Shown: positions 15,063 to 15,803 of the stretch, in pieces
How positions within the stretch are numbered: the first letter of the stretch is position 1
Layout of the letters: every line of letters begins with the position of its first letter
Origin: Candidatus Bathyarchaeota archaeon
Lineage (GTDB): Archaea; Thermoproteota; Bathyarchaeia; Bathyarchaeales; Bathyarchaeaceae
DNA length: 15,803 nucleotides
Direction: 5' to 3'
NCBI GenBank assembly: GCA_029879825.1
Contig: JAOUPL010000022.1
Span: forward strand, 1 to 15,803
Notes under the pieces: model-generated
Told to the model about the DNA's origin: nothing
The model's database searches: none
What the model saw: only the letters and a program-made list of their open reading frames with translations
Made by a program: the position numbers and the translations under genes

Positions 15063-15728
15063 ATGGTCAATTCGGTTTCCAAAATCGTGCAGAACCTAAT
15101 AGACGGTGATCTCTCGCTGCAAGACGCGTTGCAGAGGGATTACGGCAATTACAGCGCCATAGCGAGGATGTTGAACCCAAGAGTGGAAGAAATTCTAGGT
15201 CGGCACGTCAACCTTGAAAGCCTGATAACTTCGGTTAAGCGAGCGAAGGCTGGCTACAAACCATTGCGAGGTGGGATGGCGAAAGTTGTTGCAGGGAGTG
15301 TCATAAATATCAGAACCGATGTGGCTAAGGTTTCTGTTGAGAAAACTAAAAGAAATTTGGAGAAAATTAGAAAAACCCTAGTTGATTTTCCAGAAGAGTT
15401 TTTCCAAGTCATAGAGGGCATGTCTGCAATTACGTTGGTGTTCGATCAAAAATTGTTCGATGAAATCTGCTCCATGTTTCGGGAAAAGGATGTTTTAGAC
15501 AAGAAACAAAATCTAGCAACCATTATCCTTCGCAGTCCAAACGAAATAATCCACACACCCGGATGTGTACTGGCTTTTTACAGCACGGTTTCAAGGAGAC
15601 ACATAAACATAGAGGAGACCATGAGCTGCTTCACGGACACAATAATAGTGTTGGGCATGGAAGACGTGAGCAAAGCCTTCGCGGCTCTGACAGATTTAGT
15701 AGTCGAAGCAAGGAAGCAAATGATGTAA
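15063..15728 (+). CDS. ACT-domain protein with N-terminal HTH-like region, unknown function
   Basis: I recognise no named family for this 221-residue protein. Its last third (about 150-215) fits the ACT fold: NLATIILRSPNEIIHTPG, then a helix, then RRHINIEETMSCFTDTIIVL and a final helix, as in the amino-acid-binding ACT domains of aspartokinase. Residues 16-50 (SLQDALQRDYGNYSAIARML and the following Pro-Arg-Val) look like a small helix-turn-helix, and the middle (80-145) could be a second, diverged ACT-like unit. ACT domains bind amino acids, and this gene faces argG across 90 bp, so an amino-acid-responsive regulator of the arginine/carbamoyl phosphate operon is plausible but unproven. There is no ribosome binding site; the ATG is supported by the TATA spacing. 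Confidence 0.75.
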   Translation: MVNSVSKIVQNLIDGDLSLQDALQRDYGNYSAIARMLNPRVEEILGRHVNLESLITSVKRAKAGYKPLRGGMAKVVAGSVINIRTDVAKVSVEKTKRNLEKIRKTLVDFPEEFFQVIEGMSAITLVFDQKLFDEICSMFREKDVLDKKQNLATIILRSPNEIIHTPGCVLAFYSTVSRRHINIEETMSCFTDTIIVLGMEDVSKAFAALTDLVVEARKQMM

Positions 15729-15803
15729 ACAGAGTTTGATGGGACGATTTTTGCGCGCAAAGAGCTACTTAGTTATCCTTTTGTCGATTCCTATCAGATA
15801 ACT
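15729..15803. other. Short intergenic end of the window
   Basis: No gene was recognised. It contains T5 at 15748-15752 followed by GCGCGC at 15753-15758, and a 7-bp inverted repeat AGTTATC (15771-15777) / GATAACT (15797-15803) that ends exactly at the window edge and may continue beyond it. Confidence 0.4.

Noticed and set aside
1..15803. CRISPR array, insertion sequence or integrated element
   Set aside because: No regularly spaced repeats, transposase or integrase motifs, or attachment-site duplications were seen; gene content and base use are uniform.

Overview
The window looks like a piece of an archaeal chromosome, most plausibly from an uncultured anaerobic lineage such as Bathyarchaeia (an inference from gene content, with no marker gene to prove it). 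The archaeal signs are: ADP-forming acyl-CoA synthetase alpha subunits encoded apart from their beta subunits; the anaerobe and methanogen type homocysteine genes (DUF39-CBS, NIL-ferredoxin, UPF0280); identical ATATAAGA TATA boxes, two of them exactly 30 nt before an ATG as in leaderless archaeal genes; and oligo-T tracts rather than hairpins at gene ends. Base composition is moderate and even, coding density is very high, and no mobile element, CRISPR array, tRNA or rRNA was seen.

Layout. (1) Positions 1-2940 hold two paralogous acyl-CoA synthetase (ADP-forming) alpha-subunit genes, divergently transcribed from a 108-bp gap; the left one runs off the window edge and has its start but no stop here. 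(2) Positions 2954-5612, minus strand, hold a three-gene operon with 4-nt overlaps: DUF39-CBS, NIL-domain ferredoxin, UPF0280. These are the proteins implicated in making homocysteine from aspartate semialdehyde and sulfide. Divergent from it lies an HTH-CBS regulator (5712-6269), its obvious candidate controller. (3) Positions 6448-7659 encode a membrane-anchored, sequon-rich extracytoplasmic protein of unknown function. (4) Positions 7808-14972, minus strand, hold a tight argG-argH-carA-carB operon (gaps of 3, 13 and 0 nt): carbamoyl phosphate supply plus the last two steps of arginine synthesis. Divergent from argG is a gene for a small protein with a C-terminal ACT-like domain (15063-15728), again a plausible regulator.

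The common theme is amino-acid biosynthesis operons, each facing a small ligand-sensing protein (CBS or ACT) across a short divergent promoter. The most notable oddity is the DUF39-CBS gene: its conserved reading frame and a strong ribosome binding site extend about 100 nt upstream of its first ATG, with no ATG, GTG or TTG in between. A second is that alternating CG runs (GCGCGC-like) sit in the short gap just after four separate stop codons. The window is otherwise mostly conventional metabolism, and I did not find a clearly new multi-gene system.
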